DNA of 24,270 nucleotides, from NCBI GenBank assembly GCA_035636095.1, contig DASPZU010000005.1, positions 1 through 24,270 on the forward strand, read 5' to 3'. The translations under genes and the position numbers were made by a program. Source of the DNA: Gp7-AA10 sp035636095 (GTDB taxonomy: Bacteria; Acidobacteriota; Thermoanaerobaculia; Gp7-AA8). This document shows positions 6,372 to 14,867 of this stretch, in pieces. The notes under the pieces were generated by a model. That model saw only the letters and a list, made by a program, of their open reading frames with translations, did no database searches and was not told the DNA's origin. The first letter of the stretch is position 1. Each line of letters begins with the position of its first letter.

Positions 6372-9300
6372 ATGCCCGCAGTCGCTCCCGATGTGGTCCA
6401 GCCTCGTCGATCCGTTCTCAAACTGTCATTGACCATCACGCTCGCGGCGCTTGGAATTTCGCTGCTGGCGATTTTCGTGGCTGGCGCGCCGACAGCCGAC
6501 GCTGCGGTTTGCAGCCTGACTGCCGGTGCCGGCCTCAGCTGGAATCAGGCAACGAATTGGAGCTGTGGACATGTTCCCGGCTCGATTGTCGGAGACACGG
6601 CGCAAATCTGCACCTCGTCGGTAAACGTCGATACGATCCTGCCCAACGGCGTCATTCTGGACATGTTCTGTACTACCGCCAGTGTGAATATCCCCTCGAC
6701 AGGCCGGCTACAGATCGAAGCGTCGAGCCTCATCGGCTCGGGCGGCAACACCGTCACCGTCAATGGCGGCACGCTGGTCTTAAACAGTGGCTCAGGTTTG
6801 AGCAACATGCAGTACGCGATCGTACTGAACAGCGGAACCGCGTCCAACAGCGGCATATACAGCACCGGCCCTTCGTTCACACAGCCTCTGACGATCGCGG
6901 GAGGAACGTTCACGAACACCGGAACGATGAACTTCGCCGGCGCAACCATTTCGCAGAGCGCCGGCACGCTTACAAACAGCAACCTCATCAAGTTGTTGCC
7001 CGCATCTCCTGCGACGACGATGAACTGGTCCGGCGGCACGCTGAATGGCGCAGGGGCCTTGCAGGTGCAGACTGGCGCGACGCCGTCGATTCTGAACTTC
7101 AATGCCCCCGGCGGTGCGATTCTGAGCCAGCAGGTCATCCCTAACGCCGGCACGATTAACTATGCGCCCTCCGCCGGCGGTCCACTCACGATCAACAGTG
7201 GCGGCGGCATCGACAACACTGGGTCATTCTTTCTCGCCAATGACACGGCCATCAATTCCGACGGGACGGGTCTGATCACGAACACCGGCGGCACGATCAC
7301 GAAGTCCGGTGGCGCCGGGACGTCGAACGTCAACGTCGCTGTCAACAACAACGGGACGATTACTTTCGGGCCGAGCCTCACAAACATCGCATTGAACAAC
7401 GGCGGAACGCACGGCGGAACGTTTGCGATGCCCCTCTCAAACCAATTCTTGTTTGCCGGAACTCACAATTTTGGGGCCGGATCCGCCTTCACTGGCAGCG
7501 GCCCTGTCACCATCGCAGGCGGGATATTCCAGGCGAACACCGGCCTCACAATTCCAGGCGGTCTGACCAACAACGGCTCGCTGAAGTTTGGCGGAGCCAC
7601 TCAGACGCTGACTGTCAACGGTAACTACACGCAGGGCGGAGCCGCTGCGTTCTCGGTGCGATTGAACGGCGCAGGGACCTTCGATCAGATGTCGGTCAGC
7701 GGCGCAGCGAACCTCGCCGGCACGCTCAACGCGACCCTCGGCTTTACGCCAGCCGACGGACAGACGTGGAACATCGTTACCGACTCGTCCGTCAGCGGCG
7801 ACTTCTCGACGAAGAATCTTCCGCCCTACGCACGCGGCATCATCGTGGAGTCACCGGCGCCCCCCACCGGCCCGGTGACGCTGGTCGCTGTTCCGCAATC
7901 GGACATCGCAGTTACGAAAGGCGGACCGGCCTCCGTTCTCAACGGTCAGAACGCGACGTTTACGGTCACCGTCTCTAACCTTGGACCGGCCACCCCCGCC
8001 AACGTCAACATCAGCGACTCGTTCAGCGCAGGCTGGACATTCGTATCGGCAACACCGAGCACGGGATCGTGTATCGGCACGGGACCGATCAACTGCAACT
8101 TCCCCGCGCTCGCGATGGGTACGCCAGCCACAGTCAGCGTCGTGCTGAAAGCGACGACACCGGGCTCTCAAACCAACACGGCGAGCCTCAGTTCCACCAC
8201 GCCCCCGGAACCGCCGGCCGCAGGAGGGAACAACACACAAACCGCAACAGTGACCGTCAACCCGGCCGCGGACCTCGCCGTGACAAGCGTCATCGGGGCA
8301 CCAAACCCGGTGAGCGCTGGTGGAAGCGAGACCTGGTCGATCACGGTCTCGAACCTTGGACCCGATCCTGCGGCATCGGTCACCGTGAATCTCTCCCTCT
8401 CCGCAGGCACGTTTACCGGCCCACCCAGTGGTGGAGGATTCACGTGCTCGAACACTCCGACGACCGCCAATTGCACGATCGCCTCCCTGGCATCAGGCGC
8501 GAATCCGGCGATTACCGCCAGCACGACCGCGCCCATCGCGTCGGGCACCATGACCATGACCGCGGTCGCCGGCTCTTCGACCGGTGATCCAGTAGCAGGA
8601 AACAACAGCAACTCCGGGACTGTCACCGTGAACGCAAGTGCCGACGTCGGCGTTTCGAAGACTGGTCCTGCGTTCATCGATGCCGGTCAGAACATCACCT
8701 ACACGATCACCGTCGGCAATACGGGCCCATCGACCGCAACGAGCATTACGCTGACCGATCCGACGCCTCCGGGGTTGACGCTTGTTTCGGTGAGCGGAGC
8801 CTGCACGACCTTGCCCTGCACGATCGCGTCGATCCCGTCCCCCGGCACCGCGACCATCAACGTCACCTTCTCCGTGCCGTCGAACGCCGCGGCCGGCACG
8901 ATCACCAACATCGCCACGGTCAGCTCAGCGAACGATCCAAATCCGGCAAACGACAGCTCCACCGCGACGACGACGATCTTTCAGAAGGCCGACCTGTCGG
9001 TGACCAAGTCAGGGCCGGCGTCTGCCGCGACGGGCAGCAACATCACGTACACCATCATCGTCACGAACAGTGGGCCGTCGGATGCTGCGGGTGTCAAATT
9101 GGACGACTCGTACACGCCCGCCGGTCGCTTGATGTTCGTCTCCTCAACTGGAGGATGCGCGTCGTTCCCGTGCCTCATCGGAACGATGGTGGCCGGAGCG
9201 AGTAAAACCTTCACATTAACCTACACCGTCCAACCCGGACCGCCGGGGCCGATTGTCAACACCGCGACCGTTTCGGCGACGACCACGGATCCGAACTCCG

Positions 9301-11987
9301 GCAACAACTCCGCTTCTGTCACCACATCGACCGGCGGTTGCCCGAGCGGAGCACCGACCAACCTGTCGCCGCCGGACAAGGCGACCAACGTTCCGACAAC
9401 CGGAACGCTGTCGTGGAGCAACGTGAACGCCGACACCTACACGGTGTCCCTCGATGTCGTGGGCCCCAACGGCTCATGCTCGAAGTTCTTCGTCTCGACG
9501 AGTGCGACCTCGGTGCCGTACTCGGGACTGCAGCCCAACACAACGTATCAGTGGCACGTCGACGCCATGTCCGCGGGATGCACGAAGACTTCCACGTCGT
9601 GCCAGACGTTCACGACCGCCGGGACTGGCCCGAACTGCCCGCCGCCCCCAACGCTGATCTCGCCCATCAACATGACGGTTACCGGCGCGGCGACGTTCTC
9701 GTGGTCAGCAGTTCCGGGCGCGATCGATTACACACTGTTCGTCAACGGCGCTGCGGTCGGGACGACAACGGCTACAAGCCTGGGGCCGATCAACATCGGC
9801 ACCGGTCCGGTCACCTGGCACGTGGTAGCGCGACTCGCTGATCCGTGCGGACAGTTGACGTCGCAGGACGCGACCTTTGACGAATGCAACATCGCGGATC
9901 CGCCGCTGCCCGCGGTCGTCGCCTCGTCGGCATCGGGTCAGGGCTACGACCTCATCATCACCAACGTGATCGGCTCGACGCGAGCGGAGGCCGATGAGTC
10001 GACCGATCCGAACTTCACGGCTGCTGCCACCAACACGCAAACGAGCACGAACCTGCGCTTCCACTTCCAGCACACGGTCACTGTGCCGACGGCGTTCTAC
10101 TATCGCGTTCGCGCCTTCCTGCCGTGCGCCAACCGCTTCACGGCCAACTCGGTGGTTGTGCCGGTGGTGATCGCGCCGGCGATCTCGCCGACCAATCCGA
10201 ACCTGCCCGTGCCGTTCGGCAACACCGGACTGGTCGACGTCCCGGTCCACATTCCGGGGCTTGTGACCGGTCCGTTTACCGTCAATATCAATCCCCAGTC
10301 GAGGTTGAAGAGCGTCCGGCCGTCGAGCGGCTTCCTGGGTTCGGACGGTGTGGACCTCATCGCGTCACTCGACATCACCGGGCTGCCCCCCGGCACATTC
10401 AGCCTCACGCTGTTTCTGGACGTGACGACGCCGAGCAGCGGCGCGATCCGCAACCAGGGCGTGACGCCGGTTGGAGCAGCAGTATCGGTCAGCCTTGTCA
10501 CGCCGGTGATACCCAAGCCGGCCGGGACGCCGCCCCAGAATGCGCTCATCATTCCGTCGGTAGGTCACCTCGACGGGATCAACTCGCACTGGCAGTCCGA
10601 CATCCGCGTTGCGAACGTGTCGCAGCAAAGCGTGAAATATCAGTTGACCTTCACGCCCGATGACGTGAACAAAGGCGTGAAGCAGACCATCATCGACGTC
10701 GCCGCAGGTAATACCACCGCGCTCGATGACATCGTCAAGACGTGGTATGGCATCGGCGCGCTGGGCGAGACCGCCAACGGCGTGCTGGAGATCCGGCCGG
10801 TGGATTCCCCCGGCAAAGGAACGCCGGCGAACAACGACGTGAGCGTCACGACAACAGCCGTGGCCTCGAGCCGCGCCTACAACGTCACCTCGCAAGGGAC
10901 CCTGGGGCAGTTCATCCCCGCGCTCCCCTTCTCGGGCTTCATTGGACGCGCGGTGGACCAGGCCCACGCCGCGACTGTTCTCGGCTTGCAGCAGATCGCG
11001 CAGAACGACGCCTTCCGCACCAACGTCGGCGTGGTCGAAGCATCGGGCCAGCCCGTCTCCGTTCTGATCTCGGCCTTCGATTCCAACGGTACCAAGCTTC
11101 TCGACTTCCCGCTCGATCTGAAGGCCGGTGAGCAGCGCCAGCTCAACTCGTTCCTAGCACAGAACAGGATCACCCTCAGCGACGGTCGCATTGAAGTCAA
11201 GGTCACCGGCGGTGAGGGCAAGATCACCACCTACGCCTCGGTGGTCGACAACAAGAGCGGCGATCCGCTGCTGGTCTCCGGTATTCCGCTGGGACAGAAC
11301 CCCTTCGATCACTTCGTGCTGCCGGGTGTGGCGGATCTCAATACCGGCTTTGCGGCCTGGCGCACCGACATGCGGATCTTCAACCCCACCACCACGCCGC
11401 AGTTTGTAACGCTCAACTTCTACGCGCAGAACAGCAGTGCCGCGCCGCAGATGACCTCCATGACCATCAATCCGGGTGAGGTGAAAAAGCTCGACAACAC
11501 GCTGGCGTCATTCTTCGGCCTGACAAACGTCGGTGGGGCCGTGCATGTCACGACCAACTCGGCTTCCCCGCTCGTGATCACGGGTCGGACCTACAACCTG
11601 ACCTCGAACGGTACCTTCGGACAGTTCATCCCGGCGGTGACTTCGGTCGATGCGGTCGGCAAGAGCGATCGCGGATTGCAGATCCTGCAGGTCGAGGACT
11701 CGATCCGCTATCGCACCAACCTCGGCATCGCGGAGGTTACCGGCAAGCCGGCGACGGTGGAGGTGCAGGTCGTTCTGCCCGACTCGAAGATCGCGCCGAG
11801 CACGCAGATTCCGCTCCCTGCCAACGGCTTCGTGCAAGTGCCGGTGATCCAGAGTCTCGGTCTAAACAATGTGTACAACGCGCGCATCAGCCTGCGCGTG
11901 GTCGACGGCGACGGCAAGGTCAGCGCCTACGGCTCGGTGATCGATCAGCGCACGCAGGATCCGACGTACGTTCCGGCGCAGAAGTAG
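6372..11987 (+). CDS. Giant secreted DUF11/Fn3 repeat protein
   Basis: The 1871-residue protein has an N-terminal export segment (hydrophobic core about 16-37, cleavage near 44). Residues about 47-510 are Gly/Asn/Thr-rich and look like a beta-helix, ending with an autotransporter-like strand segment (FDQMSVSGAANLAGTLNATL). Four DUF11-type Ig-like domains follow, starting near 510, 634, 757 and 873 (each opens DIAVTKGG, DLAVTSV, DVGVSKTG or DLSVTKSG and contains a TVSNLGP-like block). Fn3-like domains begin near 990 and 1089. The last 480 residues hold a tandem duplication: unit A from about 1393 and unit B from about 1649. No C-terminal membrane anchor, LPxTG or PEP-CTERM tail is seen. A cell-surface or released adhesion or structural role is inference. 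GAGGAAAGG precedes the ATG. Confidence 0.9.
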   Translation: MPAVAPDVVQPRRSVLKLSLTITLAALGISLLAIFVAGAPTADAAVCSLTAGAGLSWNQATNWSCGHVPGSIVGDTAQICTSSVNVDTILPNGVILDMFCTTASVNIPSTGRLQIEASSLIGSGGNTVTVNGGTLVLNSGSGLSNMQYAIVLNSGTASNSGIYSTGPSFTQPLTIAGGTFTNTGTMNFAGATISQSAGTLTNSNLIKLLPASPATTMNWSGGTLNGAGALQVQTGATPSILNFNAPGGAILSQQVIPNAGTINYAPSAGGPLTINSGGGIDNTGSFFLANDTAINSDGTGLITNTGGTITKSGGAGTSNVNVAVNNNGTITFGPSLTNIALNNGGTHGGTFAMPLSNQFLFAGTHNFGAGSAFTGSGPVTIAGGIFQANTGLTIPGGLTNNGSLKFGGATQTLTVNGNYTQGGAAAFSVRLNGAGTFDQMSVSGAANLAGTLNATLGFTPADGQTWNIVTDSSVSGDFSTKNLPPYARGIIVESPAPPTGPVTLVAVPQSDIAVTKGGPASVLNGQNATFTVTVSNLGPATPANVNISDSFSAGWTFVSATPSTGSCIGTGPINCNFPALAMGTPATVSVVLKATTPGSQTNTASLSSTTPPEPPAAGGNNTQTATVTVNPAADLAVTSVIGAPNPVSAGGSETWSITVSNLGPDPAASVTVNLSLSAGTFTGPPSGGGFTCSNTPTTANCTIASLASGANPAITASTTAPIASGTMTMTAVAGSSTGDPVAGNNSNSGTVTVNASADVGVSKTGPAFIDAGQNITYTITVGNTGPSTATSITLTDPTPPGLTLVSVSGACTTLPCTIASIPSPGTATINVTFSVPSNAAAGTITNIATVSSANDPNPANDSSTATTTIFQKADLSVTKSGPASAATGSNITYTIIVTNSGPSDAAGVKLDDSYTPAGRLMFVSSTGGCASFPCLIGTMVAGASKTFTLTYTVQPGPPGPIVNTATVSATTTDPNSGNNSASVTTSTGGCPSGAPTNLSPPDKATNVPTTGTLSWSNVNADTYTVSLDVVGPNGSCSKFFVSTSATSVPYSGLQPNTTYQWHVDAMSAGCTKTSTSCQTFTTAGTGPNCPPPPTLISPINMTVTGAATFSWSAVPGAIDYTLFVNGAAVGTTTATSLGPINIGTGPVTWHVVARLADPCGQLTSQDATFDECNIADPPLPAVVASSASGQGYDLIITNVIGSTRAEADESTDPNFTAAATNTQTSTNLRFHFQHTVTVPTAFYYRVRAFLPCANRFTANSVVVPVVIAPAISPTNPNLPVPFGNTGLVDVPVHIPGLVTGPFTVNINPQSRLKSVRPSSGFLGSDGVDLIASLDITGLPPGTFSLTLFLDVTTPSSGAIRNQGVTPVGAAVSVSLVTPVIPKPAGTPPQNALIIPSVGHLDGINSHWQSDIRVANVSQQSVKYQLTFTPDDVNKGVKQTIIDVAAGNTTALDDIVKTWYGIGALGETANGVLEIRPVDSPGKGTPANNDVSVTTTAVASSRAYNVTSQGTLGQFIPALPFSGFIGRAVDQAHAATVLGLQQIAQNDAFRTNVGVVEASGQPVSVLISAFDSNGTKLLDFPLDLKAGEQRQLNSFLAQNRITLSDGRIEVKVTGGEGKITTYASVVDNKSGDPLLVSGIPLGQNPFDHFVLPGVADLNTGFAAWRTDMRIFNPTTTPQFVTLNFYAQNSSAAPQMTSMTINPGEVKKLDNTLASFFGLTNVGGAVHVTTNSASPLVITGRTYNLTSNGTFGQFIPAVTSVDAVGKSDRGLQILQVEDSIRYRTNLGIAEVTGKPATVEVQVVLPDSKIAPSTQIPLPANGFVQVPVIQSLGLNNVYNARISLRVVDGDGKVSAYGSVIDQRTQDPTYVPAQK
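10548..11984 (+). repeat. Tandem 220-256-residue duplication at the C-terminus of the giant protein
   Basis: Unit A (residues about 1393-1648) and unit B (about 1649-1871) share landmarks in the same order: PSVGHLDGINSHWQSDIRV against PGVADLNTGFAAWRTDMRI; SRAYNVTSQGTLGQFIPA against GRTYNLTSNGTFGQFIPA; RTNVGVVEASGQPVSV against RTNLGIAEVTGKPATV; and GKITTYASVVDNKSGDP against GKVSAYGSVIDQRTQDP. Each unit itself looks like two related beta-rich halves. Confidence 0.85.
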
Positions 11988-12083
11988 CCCCTTCCCCCGA
12001 GCCCCCTCTCCCCGCTACGCGGGGCGAGGGCCCTTCCCCGAGCCCCCTCTCCCCGCTTGCGGGGAGAGGGACGGGGTGAGGGG
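11988..12083. repeat. Intergenic tandem palindromic repeat between convergent genes
   Basis: The block CTTCCCC(C)GAGCCCCCTCTCCCCGC occurs twice, starting at 11991 and 12032, each followed by a G-rich complement. The first forms CCCCGC-TAC-GCGGGG (12010-12024). Related palindromes occur at 13680-13737, so this is a dispersed intergenic repeat family. Confidence 0.7.
12045..12070. terminator. Strong GC hairpin, possible bidirectional terminator
   Basis: CCCTCTCCCCGC-TT-GCGGGGAGAGGG is a perfect 12-bp stem with a 2-nt centre. It stands between the convergent ends of the giant protein gene and the winged-helix regulator gene, where a bidirectional terminator is expected. It has no U-run, so termination is inferred from position and stem strength only. 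Confidence 0.45.
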
Positions 12084-12416
12084 TCAGCCCGTCCTCACAT
12101 TGTTGATCAGCGCTTCCATGTGATCGAGATAGCGCTGGAGCGCGCGGCGGCCGGCGGCGGTCAGCGAATATTCCGTGCGCGGCATGCGGCCCTCAAACGA
12201 TTTCCTGCAGTTGAGGTAATTCGCTTCCTCCAGCTTTCGCGTGTGGACGCTGACATTGCCATCGGTGGTCTTCAGAATTGCTTTCAGCTCGTTGAAGGTG
12301 AGCGACGCATTGACCGCCAGCGCACTGACGATCGCCAGCCGCGTCTTCTCGTGGATGAGACGATCGAAGTCGGGAACGTACGCCTCTACGACTTTGCGGG
12401 CTATTTTAGCCGCCAT
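12084..12416 (-). CDS. Winged-helix transcriptional regulator (HTH_34-like)
   Basis: The 110-residue protein is a small DNA-binding regulator. It shows a helix IHEKTRLAIVSALAV, then SLTFNELKAILKTTDGNVSVHTRKLEEANYL (helix-turn-helix with recognition helix about residues 52-64), a wing carrying RTEYSLTAAGRRALQ, and a C-terminal helix. This matches the stand-alone winged-helix family often called HTH_34, which resembles ArsR and MarR folds. No Cys ligand set or effector domain is seen. GAGG stands a few bases before the ATG. It overlaps the upstream membrane protein gene by 11 nt on the same strand, so the two are co-expressed and may act together; its targets are unknown. Confidence 0.88.
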   Translation of the reverse strand: MAAKIARKVVEAYVPDFDRLIHEKTRLAIVSALAVNASLTFNELKAILKTTDGNVSVHTRKLEEANYLNCRKSFEGRMPRTEYSLTAAGRRALQRYLDHMEALINNVRTG

Positions 12417-12990
12417 AATTCCTCGCGATCATGAGTCCGAAAATAATGTGCAATCCGCCGAAGGCCGCGCCGAGGAGAAGGTTGCCGACGGCTAGCGGGA
12501 CGAAGGCGGCCAGCATGCCGAAGATCATGAAGCAGAGGCCCATGACCGGAATGACTCGGATCGAGAATGCGCCGCTGCTGACGAATGCCACGCCGTACAG
12601 CAGCAGCCACACTGACGGCAGCGGCTCGAGCGTGCCGCCGCGCATGATCGCCACCGTGAGAACTGCGCCGGCAACCAGCGGCGCGAAATAGCTGATGAAA
12701 AAGCGGCGCGCGGCACCCGACATGAACGACGTCTCCGCGCGCAATCCCTTGCGCCACATCGTCACCGCGCCGATCGCCGCCGCGATGGCCGCCTCGATCA
12801 GCCATGTCACCAGCCACCGCCGCGGATTCCAGGCCGTCATCGGCTCGGCGATGGCGGTGGTCACCAGGGCCGTGATGCCGATGGTGAAGCCTCCCCAACC
12901 GGGGATCGATGTGAACGCGCTGGCGCGCTCCATCGTCTCGCGGATGTAGCGGAGGTTGTCGACGGCGTGGTCGCGGAGGGCGTCGGGCAT
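12406..12990 (-). CDS. Multi-pass membrane protein paired with the winged-helix regulator
   Basis: I do not recognise a named family. The 194-residue protein has a short polar N-terminus (DNLRYIRETMERASAF) followed by about six hydrophobic segments between residues 32 and 190 (for example GFTIGITALVTTAIA, WLVTWLIEAAIAAAIGAV, FFISYFAPLVAGAVLTVAI and NLLLGAAFGGLHIIFGLMI). No catalytic motif is apparent. It starts 13 nt after the pgl stop, with no clear Shine-Dalgarno, so a downstream start cannot be excluded. The overlap with the regulator suggests a membrane-signal and transcription-factor pair, which is inference. Confidence 0.8.
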   Translation of the reverse strand: MPDALRDHAVDNLRYIRETMERASAFTSIPGWGGFTIGITALVTTAIAEPMTAWNPRRWLVTWLIEAAIAAAIGAVTMWRKGLRAETSFMSGAARRFFISYFAPLVAGAVLTVAIMRGGTLEPLPSVWLLLYGVAFVSSGAFSIRVIPVMGLCFMIFGMLAAFVPLAVGNLLLGAAFGGLHIIFGLMIARNYGG

Positions 12991-13003
12991 CCGAAAAAGT
13001 ACT

Positions 13004-13651
13004 TTACGCCGGTGCGGCAGCTTTGTCGACGAACCACCACGTCTCGACGCCGCGCGTGACGACGCCGATGGGATAGTCCGCTCCCGCCCGCACTTCCTGC
13101 AGAATGGGACGTTTCTTCTCGCCTGTCGCCAGAACGATTCGAAGCGCGGCGGCGCGGATGGCCGGCTTGGTGAGCGTCACCCTCCACATGTTGAGTTTCG
13201 AGACGAAGACAGCGGTCGCGATGCGGTCTTCAACGTTCATGGCGTCGGTGCCCGGAAAGAGCGAGGCCGTGTGTCCGTCGTCGCCGATGCCCAGCAGCAC
13301 GATGTCCAACGGATGGAGCGGCCGGAATTCGCGCTCGAATTCTTCGGCCGTCCGCGCCGGATCGCCAAGCTCGGTCTTGAAACGAAGCAGTCGTTGAGGC
13401 TTGAGCGTTTTCTCGATCATGCCGGCGTTCGACTGTGGGTCGTCGATCGGCACGTAACGCTCGTCGACGACGACCCACGTGATCGGGAATTCACGCAACC
13501 GGTCGGATTTTCCGAGGCTTTCGTAAAGCGGTTTCGGCGTCGAGCCGCCTGACAGTCCGATCGAACGCGCCCCCGCCTCGATCTTCTGCATCAGCGTGCG
13601 CTCGGCGGCGCGCAGCAGATCGTCGACCGTGTCGAAGATGCGAAGGTTCAT
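13004..13651 (-). CDS. pgl: 6-phosphogluconolactonase
   Basis: The 215-residue cytoplasmic enzyme hydrolyses 6-phosphogluconolactone to 6-phosphogluconate, the second step of the oxidative pentose phosphate pathway. It is the short DevB/SOL-type form. Family motifs are LSGGSTP (33-39, phosphate binding), DERYVP (63-68), SN at 74-75, and the catalytic GIGDDGHTASLFPG (121-134, with H127). The length is a little under the usual 225-260 residues but all core motifs are present. It follows opcA on the same strand after a 130-bp repeat-bearing gap and completes the zwf-opcA-pgl set. Confidence 0.94.
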   Translation of the reverse strand: MNLRIFDTVDDLLRAAERTLMQKIEAGARSIGLSGGSTPKPLYESLGKSDRLREFPITWVVVDERYVPIDDPQSNAGMIEKTLKPQRLLRFKTELGDPARTAEEFEREFRPLHPLDIVLLGIGDDGHTASLFPGTDAMNVEDRIATAVFVSKLNMWRVTLTKPAIRAAALRIVLATGEKKRPILQEVRAGADYPIGVVTRGVETWWFVDKAAAPA

Positions 13652-13781
13652 TGGCCCTCACCCGCCGCTTCGCGGCACCCTCTCCCGCAAGCGGGAGAGA
13701 GACTTTCGCGCGTGCCCCCTCGCCCCGCGAAGCGGGGAGAGGGTGGTCCTGAGCGTAGCGAAGGACCGGGTGAGGTGCTTC
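13652..13781. repeat. Palindromic intergenic repeats between opcA and pgl
   Basis: Three palindromes stand in a row: CTCTCCCGC-AA-GCGGGAGAG (13680-13699), CCCCGC-GAA-GCGGGG (13723-13737), and GGTCCT-(11 nt)-AGGACC (13745-13767). They resemble the block at 11988-12083. Because opcA and pgl lie on the same strand, the hairpins could attenuate or protect the operon message (inference). Confidence 0.65.
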
Positions 13782-14867
13782 TCATTGCGCGACGCGCATG
13801 GCGAGCCGCGACGCGACCGGCAGGACTTTGAGCAGAATGCGATCGCTCTGCGCGCGTTTCAGTTGCCGCACGATGAGCTTGTCGATCTCGCAGGCAACCG
13901 CCCGCGTCACCGACTCCGGGCAGGAGAGATTGCCGTCGACGTTGGTCACCAGCACTCCGCGGTCGCGATCGCGCGCGATGCTGGCTGACGATCCGTCGTC
14001 GAAGGTGATTTCGGCGAGCGAGATCCCGCCGATGTCGCTCTCCTGCTTGCGTCGCTCGATCCGATAGTCGATCGATCCCAGCGCTCCCTCGACTTTTCCC
14101 TGGGCATCGACTTGATGTCCGACCTGGGCGCTGATCCAGGCCGCGTACAGCAACGACTCGACGATCTCGCCGAAATAATCGGATCCTGAAGTTCCGGCAG
14201 CCACGCGAATGCTGCGAATGGTGTCGAGGCGTCCGCGCATGTGCGGCGGATCGAAAATCGAAGCCGTCGCCTGCCGCCATTCTTCCAGCCGACCCCAATT
14301 GAGATCCGCAGGCATGGTGGTGGTCTTCTCGCCGACGCGATTGATGAGCAGCAGATCGGCCGGTGAATCGAAATGCACCGAGTCGACGATCAGACGATCG
14401 GCGGGCTCCAGAAGCGTGAGCACGTAGTCTTCGTTCTCGTTCGGCAGATCGCCGAGCCACCACACCGCCACCGGCATGTCGGGAATCAGCAGCGCATTGA
14501 CCAGCGGCGGCACGCGGTGCACCCGGTCTCCCCCCGCCACGATGGCAATCTCCTCGGAACACACCTGCTTTCCGCCGCCGACGAGATGGCAATTCGCGCT
14601 GATCCACGATGCGATCTCCGGCGGCGCGCTCGGGTTCGCGCGCACGATGATGGTCCGCTGCGGTACCGAGGCGCTGGCCTTTCCGAGTGTTTCACTGGCC
14701 TTGGCATGGGCCTCGCTGTTCGATGTATGCGCGACCACGTTCCACAGCGCCGCGCGGGTGAGGGCGTCTTCGGCCACTTCTTTGCTGTTGCGCCACAGCT
14801 CGGCGAGGTTTTTTTCGATCGCGGTGACGTCGACGCGGACGTCGGCGGAGAATGGCGAGGCAGTCAT
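13782..14867 (-). CDS. opcA: Glucose-6-phosphate dehydrogenase assembly protein OpcA
   Basis: The 361-residue protein matches OpcA, which in cyanobacteria and actinobacteria promotes assembly and redox control of glucose-6-phosphate dehydrogenase. Visible family segments are AIEKNLAELW, the central RTIIVRANP, CHLVGGGKQVCSEEI, PPLVNALLIPDMPVAVWWLGD, ADRLIVDSVHF and the DLNWGRLEEWRQATASIFD block. The open frame extends upstream to 15002, but MTASPFSADV at 14867 is the better start because its ATG overlaps the zwf stop (ATGA at 14864-14867) and the extension is antisense-like sequence within zwf. Coupling to zwf supports the role as its partner. Confidence 0.93.
   Translation of the reverse strand: MTASPFSADVRVDVTAIEKNLAELWRNSKEVAEDALTRAALWNVVAHTSNSEAHAKASETLGKASASVPQRTIIVRANPSAPPEIASWISANCHLVGGGKQVCSEEIAIVAGGDRVHRVPPLVNALLIPDMPVAVWWLGDLPNENEDYVLTLLEPADRLIVDSVHFDSPADLLLINRVGEKTTTMPADLNWGRLEEWRQATASIFDPPHMRGRLDTIRSIRVAAGTSGSDYFGEIVESLLYAAWISAQVGHQVDAQGKVEGALGSIDYRIERRKQESDIGGISLAEITFDDGSSASIARDRDRGVLVTNVDGNLSCPESVTRAVACEIDKLIVRQLKRAQSDRILLKVLPVASRLAMRVAQ

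Noticed and set aside
13648..14607. 319-codon minus-strand frame overlapping opcA
   Set aside because: It is an out-of-frame shadow of opcA, which carries family motifs throughout its own frame.
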